A stretch of DNA of 64,000 bases from Nocardia jejuensis NBRC 103114 (GTDB lineage: Bacteria; Actinomycetota; Actinomycetes; Mycobacteriales; Mycobacteriaceae), in the NCBI RefSeq assembly GCF_001613145.1, contig NZ_BDBU01000049.1, positions 32,061-96,060 on the forward strand, written 5' to 3'. Positions 43,672-53,181 of the stretch are shown here, piece by piece. Numbering within the stretch: position 1 is the first letter of the stretch; the number at the start of each line of letters is the position of its first letter. The notes beneath the pieces are model-generated. The model made no database searches. It was not told the origin of the DNA and was given only the letters and a program-made list of their open reading frames with translations. A program made the position numbers and the translations under genes.

Positions 43672-44862
43672 CTACTCGTTACGGCGCTCGGGGCGGAGCA
43701 CCGCGGCGACGGTGACGGCCAGCAGTCCGATCACGGCCGCGGCCGGGGCGAGGGCTCCGGCCCCGCCGACGGCCAGCACGGCGCCACCGAGTGCGGCGCC
43801 CACCGCCGCGGCGCAGTAGATCGCCGAGCCGTTCAGTCCCATCGCGATCGGCGCGAGGGTGGGAACGAGAGCGAACAGGCGATGCTGCTGCGGCACGATC
43901 GCCGCGCCCGCACCGGCACCGAGCCCGAACAACGTCACCACCGCGCCGACCTCGGTGGTGCGAGTCACGATCAGCAACGCCGCGAAAACCGTTATGCCAC
44001 AAGCGCCCAGCACCAGCACGAACGGCGAACCTCGCCAGCGGATCAAACGCGGAACGGCGGCGGTTGCGAGCACCTGCCCGCATCCGACACCGAACATCGC
44101 GATCACCACGAGGGTGCCCGAGACGTGCAGAACGCTCGGCAGAAAGCTGATCAGGAGGAACGCGGGCAGCAACACCATGGTCGAGCCGATCAGAACGCTC
44201 CCGACGCGCGCATCCGTGAGCACCCGCACCCGGCCACGCAGTCCGAGACTCGGAGCGTGCGCCGCGGGCAGGAACGCCACCGCGAGGCAGGAGATCGTGG
44301 CGAGAACCACCAGGATCCACATCGCGTGTCGCCACCCCCACGCCTGGCCGACCAGGATGCCGAACGGCAGCCCCGCGACCAACGCCAGTGATCCACCGCC
44401 GGCGACAACGGCCAACGAGCGGGCGCGGTGTGCGTCGTCGCTGAGCAGTCCCGCCGTGCTGAACGCGTTCGACTGATACGCCGCCGCACCCAGCGCCGCC
44501 ACGACGCGTCCGGCCGCCACCATCGCGAAGCTCGATCCGGTGGCCTGCAGGATCATGCCGACGATGAACACCGCCATTCCGCCCGCCAGCAGCGCCCGGC
44601 GGTCCCAATTGCCGGTCAGCGCCGCGACGATCGGCGACCCGACCGCGTACACGATGGCGAACAGCGAGGTCAGCTGACCGGCCGTGCTCATCGATACGTG
44701 AAGGTCGGCCGACACTTCCGGGAGCAGGCCGGACAGCACATATCCGTCCACGCCCAGGGTGAAGGTGCCGACGGCCAGGATCAGCAGTTCGGGGACCGTC
44801 AGGTATCTCGGTCCCGATCGCGTACCGCGCTGTGTCATCGTTCCCAAGTCGGCACCAGCCAT
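43672..44862 (-). CDS. MFS transporter, drug:H+ antiporter-like (12 TM)
   Basis: About 396 residues with twelve hydrophobic segments visible by eye, e.g. LILAVGTFTLGVDGYVLSGL near the start and LAPAAAVIGLLAVTVAAVL at the end. After the second segment comes the loop NWDRRALL, a weak form of the MFS motif A. Its overall form resembles arabinose-efflux/DHA1 permeases that export drugs or sugars. The start is uncertain: ATG 44862 is used, but TTG 44877 or ATG 44838 are possible and none has a clear ribosome site. It is divergent from the P450 gene across 160 bp. Export of the polyketide is plausible from position only. Confidence 0.85.
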   Translation of the reverse strand: MAGADLGTMTQRGTRSGPRYLTVPELLILAVGTFTLGVDGYVLSGLLPEVSADLHVSMSTAGQLTSLFAIVYAVGSPIVAALTGNWDRRALLAGGMAVFIVGMILQATGSSFAMVAAGRVVAALGAAAYQSNAFSTAGLLSDDAHRARSLAVVAGGGSLALVAGLPFGILVGQAWGWRHAMWILVVLATISCLAVAFLPAAHAPSLGLRGRVRVLTDARVGSVLIGSTMVLLPAFLLISFLPSVLHVSGTLVVIAMFGVGCGQVLATAAVPRLIRWRGSPFVLVLGACGITVFAALLIVTRTTEVGAVVTLFGLGAGAGAAIVPQQHRLFALVPTLAPIAMGLNGSAIYCAAAVGAALGGAVLAVGGAGALAPAAAVIGLLAVTVAAVLRPERRNE

Positions 44863-45021
44863 TCCGACAGTCTTCAACCCGGAGGCGCGGAGGCAGTCGA
44901 TTCTCGGAATATCCGATCACCCAAGCGATTTCGACTATCACCACCGGCGGATCCGTTCTCCGGCCGCATGCTTGCCCGGACTCGTTAGCTCGAACAGCTC
45001 CTCTCGAGAAGGAACTCAGCC
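44863..45021. promoter_or_regulatory. Divergent promoter region between the MFS and P450 genes
   Basis: This 160-bp region must carry promoters for both directions. An 8-bp palindrome TCTCGAGA sits just upstream of the P450 ribosome site (AAGGA, about 8 nt before its ATG). No confident -35/-10 pair was seen. Confidence 0.4.
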
Positions 45022-46278
45022 ATGAGCCAGGCCAGCCCGTCGGCGCAGCCCACGCCGGCACCGGGTGAACTGCCGGTCGAACTGCGATTGATGCTGCAGA
45101 TCTTCGATCCGGCGAATCGGCACAACCCCTTTCCCGCGTATCGGCAACTGCAGGAGCTCGGGGCCGTCCACCGCTCGCCGCTGGGCTTGAGCCTGCTCAC
45201 CCGCTACGACGAGGTCGCCGCCGTGCTCACCGGTTCCGACTGGGGCCACGACCAAGAGGTGGAGCATCTGCACGCGGGTCAGGAGGAAGTGTTCCCACCG
45301 GTGTTCATGTGGATGGAGCCGCCGGACCACACGCGGCTGCGCGGCCTGGTATCGAAGGCGTTCACCCCGCGGCGGATCATGGCGATCCGGCCGAGGATCG
45401 AGGAGATCGTCGAGGATCTGCTCGACATCGCCTTGGCCGCAGTCGAATTCGATGCGATCACCGACATCGCCTATCCGCTTCCGCTGACTGTGATCTGCGA
45501 GATCCTCGGCGTGCCGGCGCAGGACCACGACCGCATCCAAGAGTGGTCGCAGATCCTGTCCTGGGGCCTGGATCCGGATCACCTGCTGCCGCAGGAGGCG
45601 AAAGACGCTCGCTCCGAGGCGACTCCGAAGTTCCTCGGTTATCTGCGCGCCCTCATCGCCGAACGCCGCGCCGACCCCGGCGACGATCTGATCAGCGGAC
45701 TGGCAGCCGTCGAGGAGGAGGGCGACCGGCTCACCGAGGAGGAGATGCTCGGCACGATCATCTTCCTGATCGTCGCCGGGCACGAAACCACCGTGAATCT
45801 GGTCGGCAACGGACTGCTCGCACTGCTGCGCAATCCCGACCAGTTGGCCTTGCTGCGATCGAAGCCCGACCTGATCCGCCCGGCCATCGACGAGCTGCTG
45901 CGCTACGACGGTCCAGCACACCTCAATACCCGTTCGGCGAAGGTGCGCACCACCCTCGGCGATCGGGTCTTCGAACCGGGCGACGGCGTGGTCACCCTGC
46001 TGGCGTGCGCGAACCGGGATCCTCGCGTATTCGCGGACCCCGACACGTTCGACATCACCCGGTTCGACGGGCACGCGCCGGTCACCAAACACCTCGCCTT
46101 CAGTCTCGGCCACCACTACTGTCTCGGCGCCCCACTGGCCACCCTCGAGATGGAAGTGCTGCTCGCGGGCATTCTCGCGCGGGTCGGGTCGATGCGACTG
46201 CTCGATGACAACCCGCCCTACAAGCCCAATGTGCTCATTCGCGGGCTGGCGGAACTGAAGGTCCGATTCGAACGCTGA
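45022..46278 (+). CDS. Cytochrome P450 monooxygenase
   Basis: A 418-residue soluble bacterial P450 of normal length. The I-helix oxygen-activation motif is AGHETT, the K-helix ExxR is ELLR, and the heme loop is FSLGHHYCLGAPLA with the ligand Cys. An early WMEPPDHTRLRGLVSKAFTPR segment is typical of actinobacterial CYP107/CYP105-like enzymes. It needs ferredoxin and reductase partners, and none is adjacent. ATG 45022 follows GAGAAGGA with good spacing. It is the only oxidative tailoring candidate seen near the PKS, so hydroxylation or epoxidation of the polyene product is a reasonable inference. A housekeeping or xenobiotic role cannot be excluded. Confidence 0.93.
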   Translation: MSQASPSAQPTPAPGELPVELRLMLQIFDPANRHNPFPAYRQLQELGAVHRSPLGLSLLTRYDEVAAVLTGSDWGHDQEVEHLHAGQEEVFPPVFMWMEPPDHTRLRGLVSKAFTPRRIMAIRPRIEEIVEDLLDIALAAVEFDAITDIAYPLPLTVICEILGVPAQDHDRIQEWSQILSWGLDPDHLLPQEAKDARSEATPKFLGYLRALIAERRADPGDDLISGLAAVEEEGDRLTEEEMLGTIIFLIVAGHETTVNLVGNGLLALLRNPDQLALLRSKPDLIRPAIDELLRYDGPAHLNTRSAKVRTTLGDRVFEPGDGVVTLLACANRDPRVFADPDTFDITRFDGHAPVTKHLAFSLGHHYCLGAPLATLEMEVLLAGILARVGSMRLLDDNPPYKPNVLIRGLAELKVRFER

Positions 46279-46350
46279 ACCACTCCGACGCGCGGCCGCA
46301 CCCGGCTCGCCACGGTGATTAGACCAGTAGCAGACGGGTAGCCGCCCTCG

Positions 46351-47016
46351 GTGACCGAATCCCCCATCGCCATCCTGGACATCGACGGGACGCTCGTCGA
46401 TTCGAACTATCAGCACGCTCTCGCCTGGTACCGGGCCTTGCGCTCGGTGGGCGAGATCTATCCGGTGTGGCGATTGCATCGCCTGATCGGCATGGGCGGG
46501 GACCAGTTGCTCACGGCTCTCGGCGGCGAGGACCTCGAGCGCCGCGTCGGCGATCAGGCTCGCGAACAGCAGGGCAAGGAGGTCGACGCGCTGCTCGAGG
46601 AGATGTCGCCACTGCCCGGCGCCCGCGATCTGCTCCTGGCGATCAAGGCGCGCGGCCATCGAGTGGTGCTGGCGAGCTCGGGCCAGGAACGTCATGTGGA
46701 CGTCTTCCTGGACAAGCTGGACGCGCGTGACATCGTCGACGACTGGACCACCAGCGCCGATGTCGAGGCGTCCAAGCCCGCGCCCGATCTGCTGCACGTG
46801 GCACTGCGCAAAGTCGGCGCGCCGAGCGACGCGCCCAGCGTGATGATCGGTGACTCGGTATGGGACGTCGAGGCGGCGAAACGAGCCGGGATGCCCGCGA
46901 TCGCCGTGCGTTCGGGCGGTTTCGGCGACGACGAACTGACCCGGGCCGGCGCGATCGCCATCTACGACACTCCCGGCGACCTCGCGAAGGCGCTGGACGA
47001 CACACCGCTGGCCTGA
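46351..47016 (+). CDS. HAD-superfamily hydrolase, phosphoglycolate phosphatase-like
   Basis: 221 residues. HAD motif I is DIDGTLVDS (nucleophile and acid Asp near the N-terminus), motif II is LASSG, motif III Lys is in SKPAPD, and motif IV is GDSVWDVEAA. A helical cap between motifs I and II makes it subfamily IA. It probably dephosphorylates a small sugar or glycolate phosphate; the substrate is not predictable. The start is GTG 46351 with only a weak ribosome site. It lies 72 bp after the P450 on the same strand and is followed by a short hairpin. Confidence 0.9.
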   Translation: MTESPIAILDIDGTLVDSNYQHALAWYRALRSVGEIYPVWRLHRLIGMGGDQLLTALGGEDLERRVGDQAREQQGKEVDALLEEMSPLPGARDLLLAIKARGHRVVLASSGQERHVDVFLDKLDARDIVDDWTTSADVEASKPAPDLLHVALRKVGAPSDAPSVMIGDSVWDVEAAKRAGMPAIAVRSGGFGDDELTRAGAIAIYDTPGDLAKALDDTPLA

Positions 47017-47031
47017 CGCTGCCACGGTTAA

Positions 47032-47049
47032 GTGCTCGGTCCCGAGCAC
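47032..47049 (+). terminator. Hairpin after the HAD hydrolase gene
   Basis: A perfect 8-bp stem (GTGCTCGG/CCGAGCAC) with a 2-nt loop lies 16 bp past the stop codon. There is no T-tract, so it may be a weak or factor-dependent terminator. Confidence 0.5.
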
Positions 47050-47065
47050 AGACCTCGTCTTCGGA

Positions 47066-47083
47066 GGTTTGTTGGAACAAACC
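47066..47083. promoter_or_regulatory. 18-bp perfect inverted repeat, possible operator
   Basis: Arms GGTTTGTT and AACAAACC are separated by two bases. The symmetry and size resemble a dimeric repressor site. It lies upstream of the low-confidence plus-strand frame at 47360 and close to an AT-rich inverted repeat. It could instead be part of a terminator cluster. Confidence 0.35.
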
Positions 47084-47359
47084 GCGGACGCGAAAAATAT
47101 TCTGGCACAAGATTTTTCATGCCATCCGACCAGGCAAAAGGTAGACTTGGGCAGTCCAGTGAATGTCGGATGCATCATGCTCAGCGGGATCCTTCCGTCC
47201 TTCACAAGCCGCTCGAGACCCCGGCGGCTCGGAGTGCCGAGCCATGCGGGGCAGGTCGTGAGCGCATCCGGAAATCACAGCAGTCAGGCTGAAGTCACGC
47301 CTCCTCGCGGACGCCATATCGGGCGGTGCGACCCGGTCGATCAGTGGTCGGTCAGAGCG

Positions 47360-47638
47360 GTGACCATAAATACCGAACAGTGTGGGCTATTGCTGCGCGG
47401 CGTGGTTGTCGCCGCGGAACTCGACCTCGCCGCCGGGGCACTGTGCGACCGGCTCACACCACCGGAACGCGCGCAGGAGAGTCGATACCTGGTCGCGACC
47501 TCGGTCTCACGTCCATGGCCACTGGACGGAAATCTCCGCGCGGGACATCGTTCGATGTGGGCGAATCGGCTCTGCTGGAACGGCACGGCGTGGACGATGA
47601 GCGAGTGGCTGCGTGCCGACTGCGCTTTACCCTGGTGA
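47360..47638 (+). CDS. Possible small hypothetical protein (92 aa)
   Basis: GTG-initiated frame with mostly G/C third positions and a C-terminal half containing five Trp residues. It resembles no family I recognise and has no clear ribosome site. It ends just before a convergent small frame. It may be spurious. Confidence 0.25.
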   Translation: MTINTEQCGLLLRGVVVAAELDLAAGALCDRLTPPERAQESRYLVATSVSRPWPLDGNLRAGHRSMWANRLCWNGTAWTMSEWLRADCALPW

Positions 47639-48025
47639 ATCACCCCGCCTGGTCTCGCACAGCGGCCGTACTCTCCTCACCCGAGCCCGATCCCGCGAGT
47701 GGGGTCGCCGTGGATCGCGGCGAGTAGTCCAGATCCCGCAGCGGCCGCATCGAACGAACAATCCTCTGCCACAGGGCTCTGTGCGACGGGAGGAACGGTT
47801 GCGGTGCGACAGTGACGGGTTGGACGCCTTTGAGGGTCGTCGCGAAAGCGGCGGCGCACGCCGAAGGAAGTGCCGCGAATACCATGACAACCTCGCAGAG
47901 GAATGTACGGAGCTGCAGAGCGCACGGTCCGGACTCGGCGAGGACTACTCGATCGTACGCCACGCGAGGAGAAATCCGCTCTGGCACAGCAAACTTCGTC
48001 GACCGCACGGTGCCCGGCGGTGTTG

Positions 48026-48748
48026 TCAGTCGTTCAGAACGGCATCGAGAGCAACGGAGCGATCGACCACGGCGGCGGCAATCGCGGCCAGACGATGATT
48101 GCCGTCGCGAGCGTACTGACGAAGGGCGAGGAACGCGGCGTTCATGTCCAGGCCCGAGCGTTCGGCGATCATTCCCTTGGCTTGTTCGATCACGACCCGG
48201 CTGTTGAGGGCGGCCGCGAGCTGCTCGGTGACGGCCACGGAATCAGCCAGCATGCGCGCGTGCAGAATACCGATGGTGGCGAAGTCGGCCAATGCCTGGC
48301 CGATTCGCAGATCACCCGGCGCCAAGGTCGAGGCACTCTCGGTGAACAGGTTCAAGGCCCCGAGACGTTCATCGCGCAGATGCAACGGCAGCGCGCACAC
48401 TCCGTGGAATCCGTAGGAGAGCATGCGCGAGCCGAACGTCGGCCACTGCGAGGCGCGCGTGATGTCTCGGACCAGGACCTGTTCACCGCTGCGAAACGCG
48501 TCCAGGCACGGGCCGGCGGCCGACTGGATCTGCAGCAGTTCCAGCAGGCGCAGTTCCTCCGAGGTCGAGGCGAAGACCCGCAGTTCACCCGTGGTATCGA
48601 CCAACAGCAAGCCGGCGGCGTCGACGGGCAGCAGATCCACCGCGGTTTCGACCAGCTGCTGGGTCAGTTCCACCACGTCGTATCCGGCAACCAAGGTGTC
48701 GACCAGCCCCACCAGCGCGCTCGTCAGCGCGACATCTTCTCGAGTCAT
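48026..48748 (-). CDS. GAF and ANTAR domain-containing regulator
   Basis: About 240 residues. An N-terminal GAF sensory domain (about 20-165; SAAGPCLDAFRSGEQVLV, then VCALPLHLRDERLGALNLF) is followed by a C-terminal ANTAR RNA-binding domain (LNSRVVIEQAKGMIAERSGLDMNAAF, then LRQYARD). ANTAR proteins bind paired hairpins in leader RNAs and prevent termination. Actinobacterial GAF-ANTAR proteins are often stress or signal responsive. ATG 48748 is used; GTG 48760 would add four residues. It lies about 50 bp downstream of a second GAF-ANTAR gene on the same strand, so the two probably form an operon. Confidence 0.92.
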   Translation of the reverse strand: MTREDVALTSALVGLVDTLVAGYDVVELTQQLVETAVDLLPVDAAGLLLVDTTGELRVFASTSEELRLLELLQIQSAAGPCLDAFRSGEQVLVRDITRASQWPTFGSRMLSYGFHGVCALPLHLRDERLGALNLFTESASTLAPGDLRIGQALADFATIGILHARMLADSVAVTEQLAAALNSRVVIEQAKGMIAERSGLDMNAAFLALRQYARDGNHRLAAIAAAVVDRSVALDAVLND

Positions 48749-48797
48749 GCTCCGATTCACCTCTTCTCTGAAATTCTATGGGATCCAACGGCATTGC

Positions 48798-49580
48798 TCA
48801 GCCCTGCACACCCCGCACGGGCCGGGGCCCGCCGACTTCGGTATCGGGATCGGCGTCGGGAAAGAAGCGCAACCGTCGCGCCACGACGTCGGAGGCGACG
48901 GCGTCCAGCCGGCGCGCGGCGGAGAAAGCGTGCCCCACCAGGCGGACGTAGGCCGCGGCCGCCGAGATGTCGAGTTGCACCGAGACCATCCCCGTGGCCT
49001 GGTGAATCTGCCTGGTCGACAGCGGCGGTCGCCACCACAGATCCACGTCGACGTCGTGCAGGCTGCCGTTCAGAGAAGGGGCCGACAGCAACAGCGTCGT
49101 GATGGCATCGGCGACGGCCAGGGCCTCGATGAGGGTGTGAGACTCGGCGAGCACACGTTCGGCATCGAGCAGATCCAGAAATCCGATCCGAATCGCACCG
49201 AGCCGCAACGGAATCGAGCAGATGGGGGTCGTGGGCGCGGCACCGTCCCACTGTGCCAGCAGTGGCCACCGCCGCGCGGTCAGCGCCGCGGAGAAGTCCG
49301 GCACTCGCACCGGAGCACCCGAGCGGTGACAGTCGGGACCGGGCCCCTCGCCGGTCGCGGCCTCGGCGTCCGCGAGCCAGAGTGCGTCGGCGCCGTCCGC
49401 ACCGATGATCTCCCAGCGGTTCTGTGGCATCGCGACGACCACCGCGGCGCCGGAGGCGGGCAGGATGCGCGTACACGCCATGCTCACCCGATTGCCGTAC
49501 AGCGACCGGTCGGAACGATCAGCGCCGAATCCGCGCAATGCGGCCATGAATCGGACGGCTGCCGACCGGTCGGAGTTCAC
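48798..49580 (-). CDS. GAF-ANTAR-like regulator with diverged ANTAR
   Basis: About 260 residues. The first two thirds resemble a GAF domain (SMACTRILPASGAAVVVAM; PICSIPLRLGAIRIGFLDL). The C-terminal RQIHQATGMVSVQLDISAAA followed by YVRLVGHAFSAARRLDAVA matches the ANTAR helical pattern but is less canonical than in the downstream paralogue. GTG 49580 is chosen for its ribosome-like GGTGAG 6 nt upstream; a GTG at 49652 would extend it by 24 residues. First gene of a probable two-gene operon. It may work with, or modulate, the downstream GAF-ANTAR protein. Confidence 0.8.
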   Translation of the reverse strand: MNSDRSAAVRFMAALRGFGADRSDRSLYGNRVSMACTRILPASGAAVVVAMPQNRWEIIGADGADALWLADAEAATGEGPGPDCHRSGAPVRVPDFSAALTARRWPLLAQWDGAAPTTPICSIPLRLGAIRIGFLDLLDAERVLAESHTLIEALAVADAITTLLLSAPSLNGSLHDVDVDLWWRPPLSTRQIHQATGMVSVQLDISAAAAYVRLVGHAFSAARRLDAVASDVVARRLRFFPDADPDTEVGGPRPVRGVQG

Positions 49581-49858
49581 CGCGATCTCACCGGTCCACG
49601 GTCCCGCTCCCGCATCATGGCTGTCCCGTCCATCGGTAGAGGCATTCCCCACGGGTTCAGCCGGGTTCGCTTCGGAGCAGCAGACTCGCCCGACATTCTA
49701 GTGCAACGCGTGAGGACGCGACCGGGATACATCGTGCTACCGAGGGACGACTCTCGATGTGCTTGTCCGCGCGGGACCCCGTGCCGAGCGGCCGATTCGG
49801 ACCATACCGGCACGAATCGACCTCTCGGATCAGTCGGTCGAGAGGGTCTCGACGTCCG

Positions 49859-50892
49859 TCAGGCCGCGCGGCGGCGCACGGTCGGGTCGGCCAAGGCGAG
49901 CGGGATGGCACCACTGTCACGCTCGCTGAAAAGTGTTCCGGGCGGGACGATGTCGTCGATGCGATCGAGGATGTCGGAGGTGAGGGCGACGCTCGAAGCA
50001 CGCAGGTACGCGTCGAGATGTGCTTCGGTGCGGGGTCCGATGATGACGCCGGTGACGTCACGGTGGGACAGCGCGAATCCGAGGGACAGGTCGATCAGGC
50101 TCAGGCCCGCCTCCTCCGCCAGCACCGCGAGAGCATCGGCCGCGGCGAGTTTGGCGGTGTTGGCCGGGGCCGAGATATCGAACCGGCCCGGAATGAGATC
50201 GGCGCGAAAGGATTCGGGCTGGTCGGCGCCGAGGCGGTATTTGCCCGACAGCCAGCCCGCCGCCAGGGGACCGAAGGTGAGCACGCCGAGGCCGTACTTG
50301 CGAGCGATGGGCAGGGTCTCGCGTTCGATGCCGCGCACCAGCGGCGAGTACGGAACCTGTTCGGTGGCGGGGCGATTCAGCTTGCGGCGGTCCGCGACCC
50401 ACTGGGATTCGATCAGCTCTCCGGGAGAGAAGACCGAGGTGCCGTAGTAGCGGATCTTGCCCGCGCGCACGAGATCGTCCAGGGCGCCCAGGGTTTCGTC
50501 GATGGCCGTCACCGATTCGGGGCGGTGCACCTGGTAGAGGTCGAGATGATCGGTGTCGAGCCGGCGCAGGGAATCCTCCACCGCGCGCGCGATCCAGCGG
50601 CGCGAGTTGCCGCGGTGGGTCAGGTCGTCGTCGACCGCGCCGTGGAATTTGCTCGCCAGGATCACCTCGTCACGGCGACCGGCCAGGGCCTTGCCGACGA
50701 TGATCTCCGATTCACCGCGCGAGTACGTGTCGGCGGTGTCGACGATGTTGATCCCGGCATCCAGGGCCCGGTGGATCAGGGCGATGGATTCTTCGTGCGT
50801 GGTCTTTCCCCGGGCGCCGAAGTTCATGGCGCCCAGCACGAGTGGGCTGATCCGCACCCCGGTGCGGCCGAGGGTGCGAAGGTCGGACAGGC

Positions 50893-50896
<4 letters not shown>
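49859..50896 (-). CDS. Aldo/keto reductase
   Basis: 345 residues, a (beta/alpha)8 NADPH-dependent reductase. The tetrad is visible: Asp and Tyr in DTADTYSRGESE, Lys in ASKFHG, His in YQVHRPE. The start is ATG 50896, overlapping the stop of the upstream aldo/keto reductase by 4 bp (ATGA). A longer open frame upstream is not used because it overlaps that gene antiparallel to its codon pattern. It is a close paralogue of its neighbour and the last gene of the ABC-importer operon. It probably reduces an aldehyde or ketone released by the monooxygenases; the substrate is unknown. Confidence 0.93.
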
Positions 50897-51947
<1,051 letters not shown>

Positions 51948-51951
<4 letters not shown>

Positions 51952-53141
51952 TTTCTGTCGGAGGCGGGGGTGGCGCGGGCGATCGCCGCGCGCCCGAGAC
52001 CGGCGAGCACGAGATCGCTCTGCGGGGAATGGATTCGACCGACCATGGCGTCGCGGTGATGGCGTTCGAGCGGGTGGCGGCGATCCAGTCCCGGATTGCC
52101 GGTCAGATCCAGGGCCGATTCGGTGACCCGGATGGCGGTGGTGGTGGCCACGTGTTTGGCCAGCCCGGGCAGTGCGCTGGCGTCGTCGATCGCCAGGTCC
52201 GCCACGCCCTGTCGCAGCAGCGCCCGGCTGGTCTGGATGGCGGCTTCGATCTCGCCGACCCGATCATGGAAGCGCGGCACGGTCGCCAGCGAAGCGCCCA
52301 GCGCGGTCGGCACCCGGGTATGCAGATAGGCAGTCAGCCAGTCGCGCGCGGCGACGGCGACGCCGTTGTAGTTGGCGGCGAGCAGCAGTGGCAGCGCCTG
52401 CCGAGCCGGGCGGCGCGGGGCGAGGCCGCCGCTGGGTTCGCGGATCTCGATCAGCCGGGAGTGCGGCACGAGGGTGCCCTCGAAGACCACCGACTGGGTA
52501 TCCGAGGCGCGCAGTCCGAGGTGGTTCCAGGTCGGTTCGACCCGCCACCCGTTCGCACCGCGATCGAGCAGGAAGGTGGCCACGCGGGGACGGGGTTCGG
52601 CCGTGCTCGCGGTGACGGTGAACCAGGTGAGTCCGGATATCCCTGTGGCGTAGGCCTTTTCGCCGTCGATCCGCCAGTCGCCCGAGGGGAGCCGGGTCGC
52701 GGTGGTGGCGGGGATGCCGCCGCGGGCCAGACTGCCCAGCTCCCGTTCGACACCCAGGCCGTTGATCAGTGCGCCGTCCGTCGCGGCCGAGCGCAGGACG
52801 GCTGCTTTGAGTTCCTCGGGCCACGGACAGTCCGGGTGCAGCAGGCTGAGCTGATTGGTGTAGTTCCACTGCAGGATCAGCCCGACGGACGGATCGGCCG
52901 CGCCGATCCGCTCGATCGCCTCCACCGCCTCGGCGAGACCCGCTCCCGCGCCGCCGAATTCGCGCGGAACGGTCAGGGCCGGTGCGCCGATCTCACGCAG
53001 TATCTCGAAGGATTCGACCGGGAAGACCGCGGCCCGGTCGTAGTGTTCGGCCAACGCCGCGATCCGGTCCAGGGCGGACGCGAACGCGTCCTCGTCCAGT
53101 CCGTGTGGTGCGGCGGGCCGCGTGGCTGTCTCGACTGTCAT
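51948..53141 (-). CDS. Acyl-CoA dehydrogenase-fold flavin monooxygenase, SfnC/DszC-like
   Basis: 397 residues. The fold is that of acyl-CoA dehydrogenases (VPREFGGAGAGL, EKAYATGISG), but the C-terminal end has ERHHRDAMVGRIHSPQSD, the pattern of the DszC/SfnC group. Those enzymes use reduced flavin and O2 to oxidise sulfides or sulfones and lack the dehydrogenase Glu. The start is ATG 53141, with AAAGGTGAAAG just upstream. It lies 40 bp below the ABC ATPase gene and overlaps the aldo/keto reductase. The neighbourhood (importer, SsuD-like and NtaA-like enzymes) supports oxidative release of sulfur or nitrogen from an imported organic compound. Confidence 0.88.
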
Positions 53142-53181
53142 TCGTCTTTCACCTTTCTGGCTGTGCCGGTGGGCCACCGGT

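Larger units (their letters stand above)
47017..48025. other. 1-kb region without a confident gene, between convergent genes
   Basis: Holds the hairpin after the HAD gene, then an 18-bp inverted repeat (GGTTTGTT-gg-AACAAACC, 47066-47083) and an AT-rich inverted repeat (GAAAAAT...ATTTTTC, 47092-47118). Two small frames could be genes: 47360-47638 plus (GTG start, 92 residues, Trp-rich C-terminus) and 47640-47885 minus (81 residues, hydrophobic N-terminus). Neither has a clear ribosome site or recognisable family. Much of the rest looks non-coding. Confidence 0.6.
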
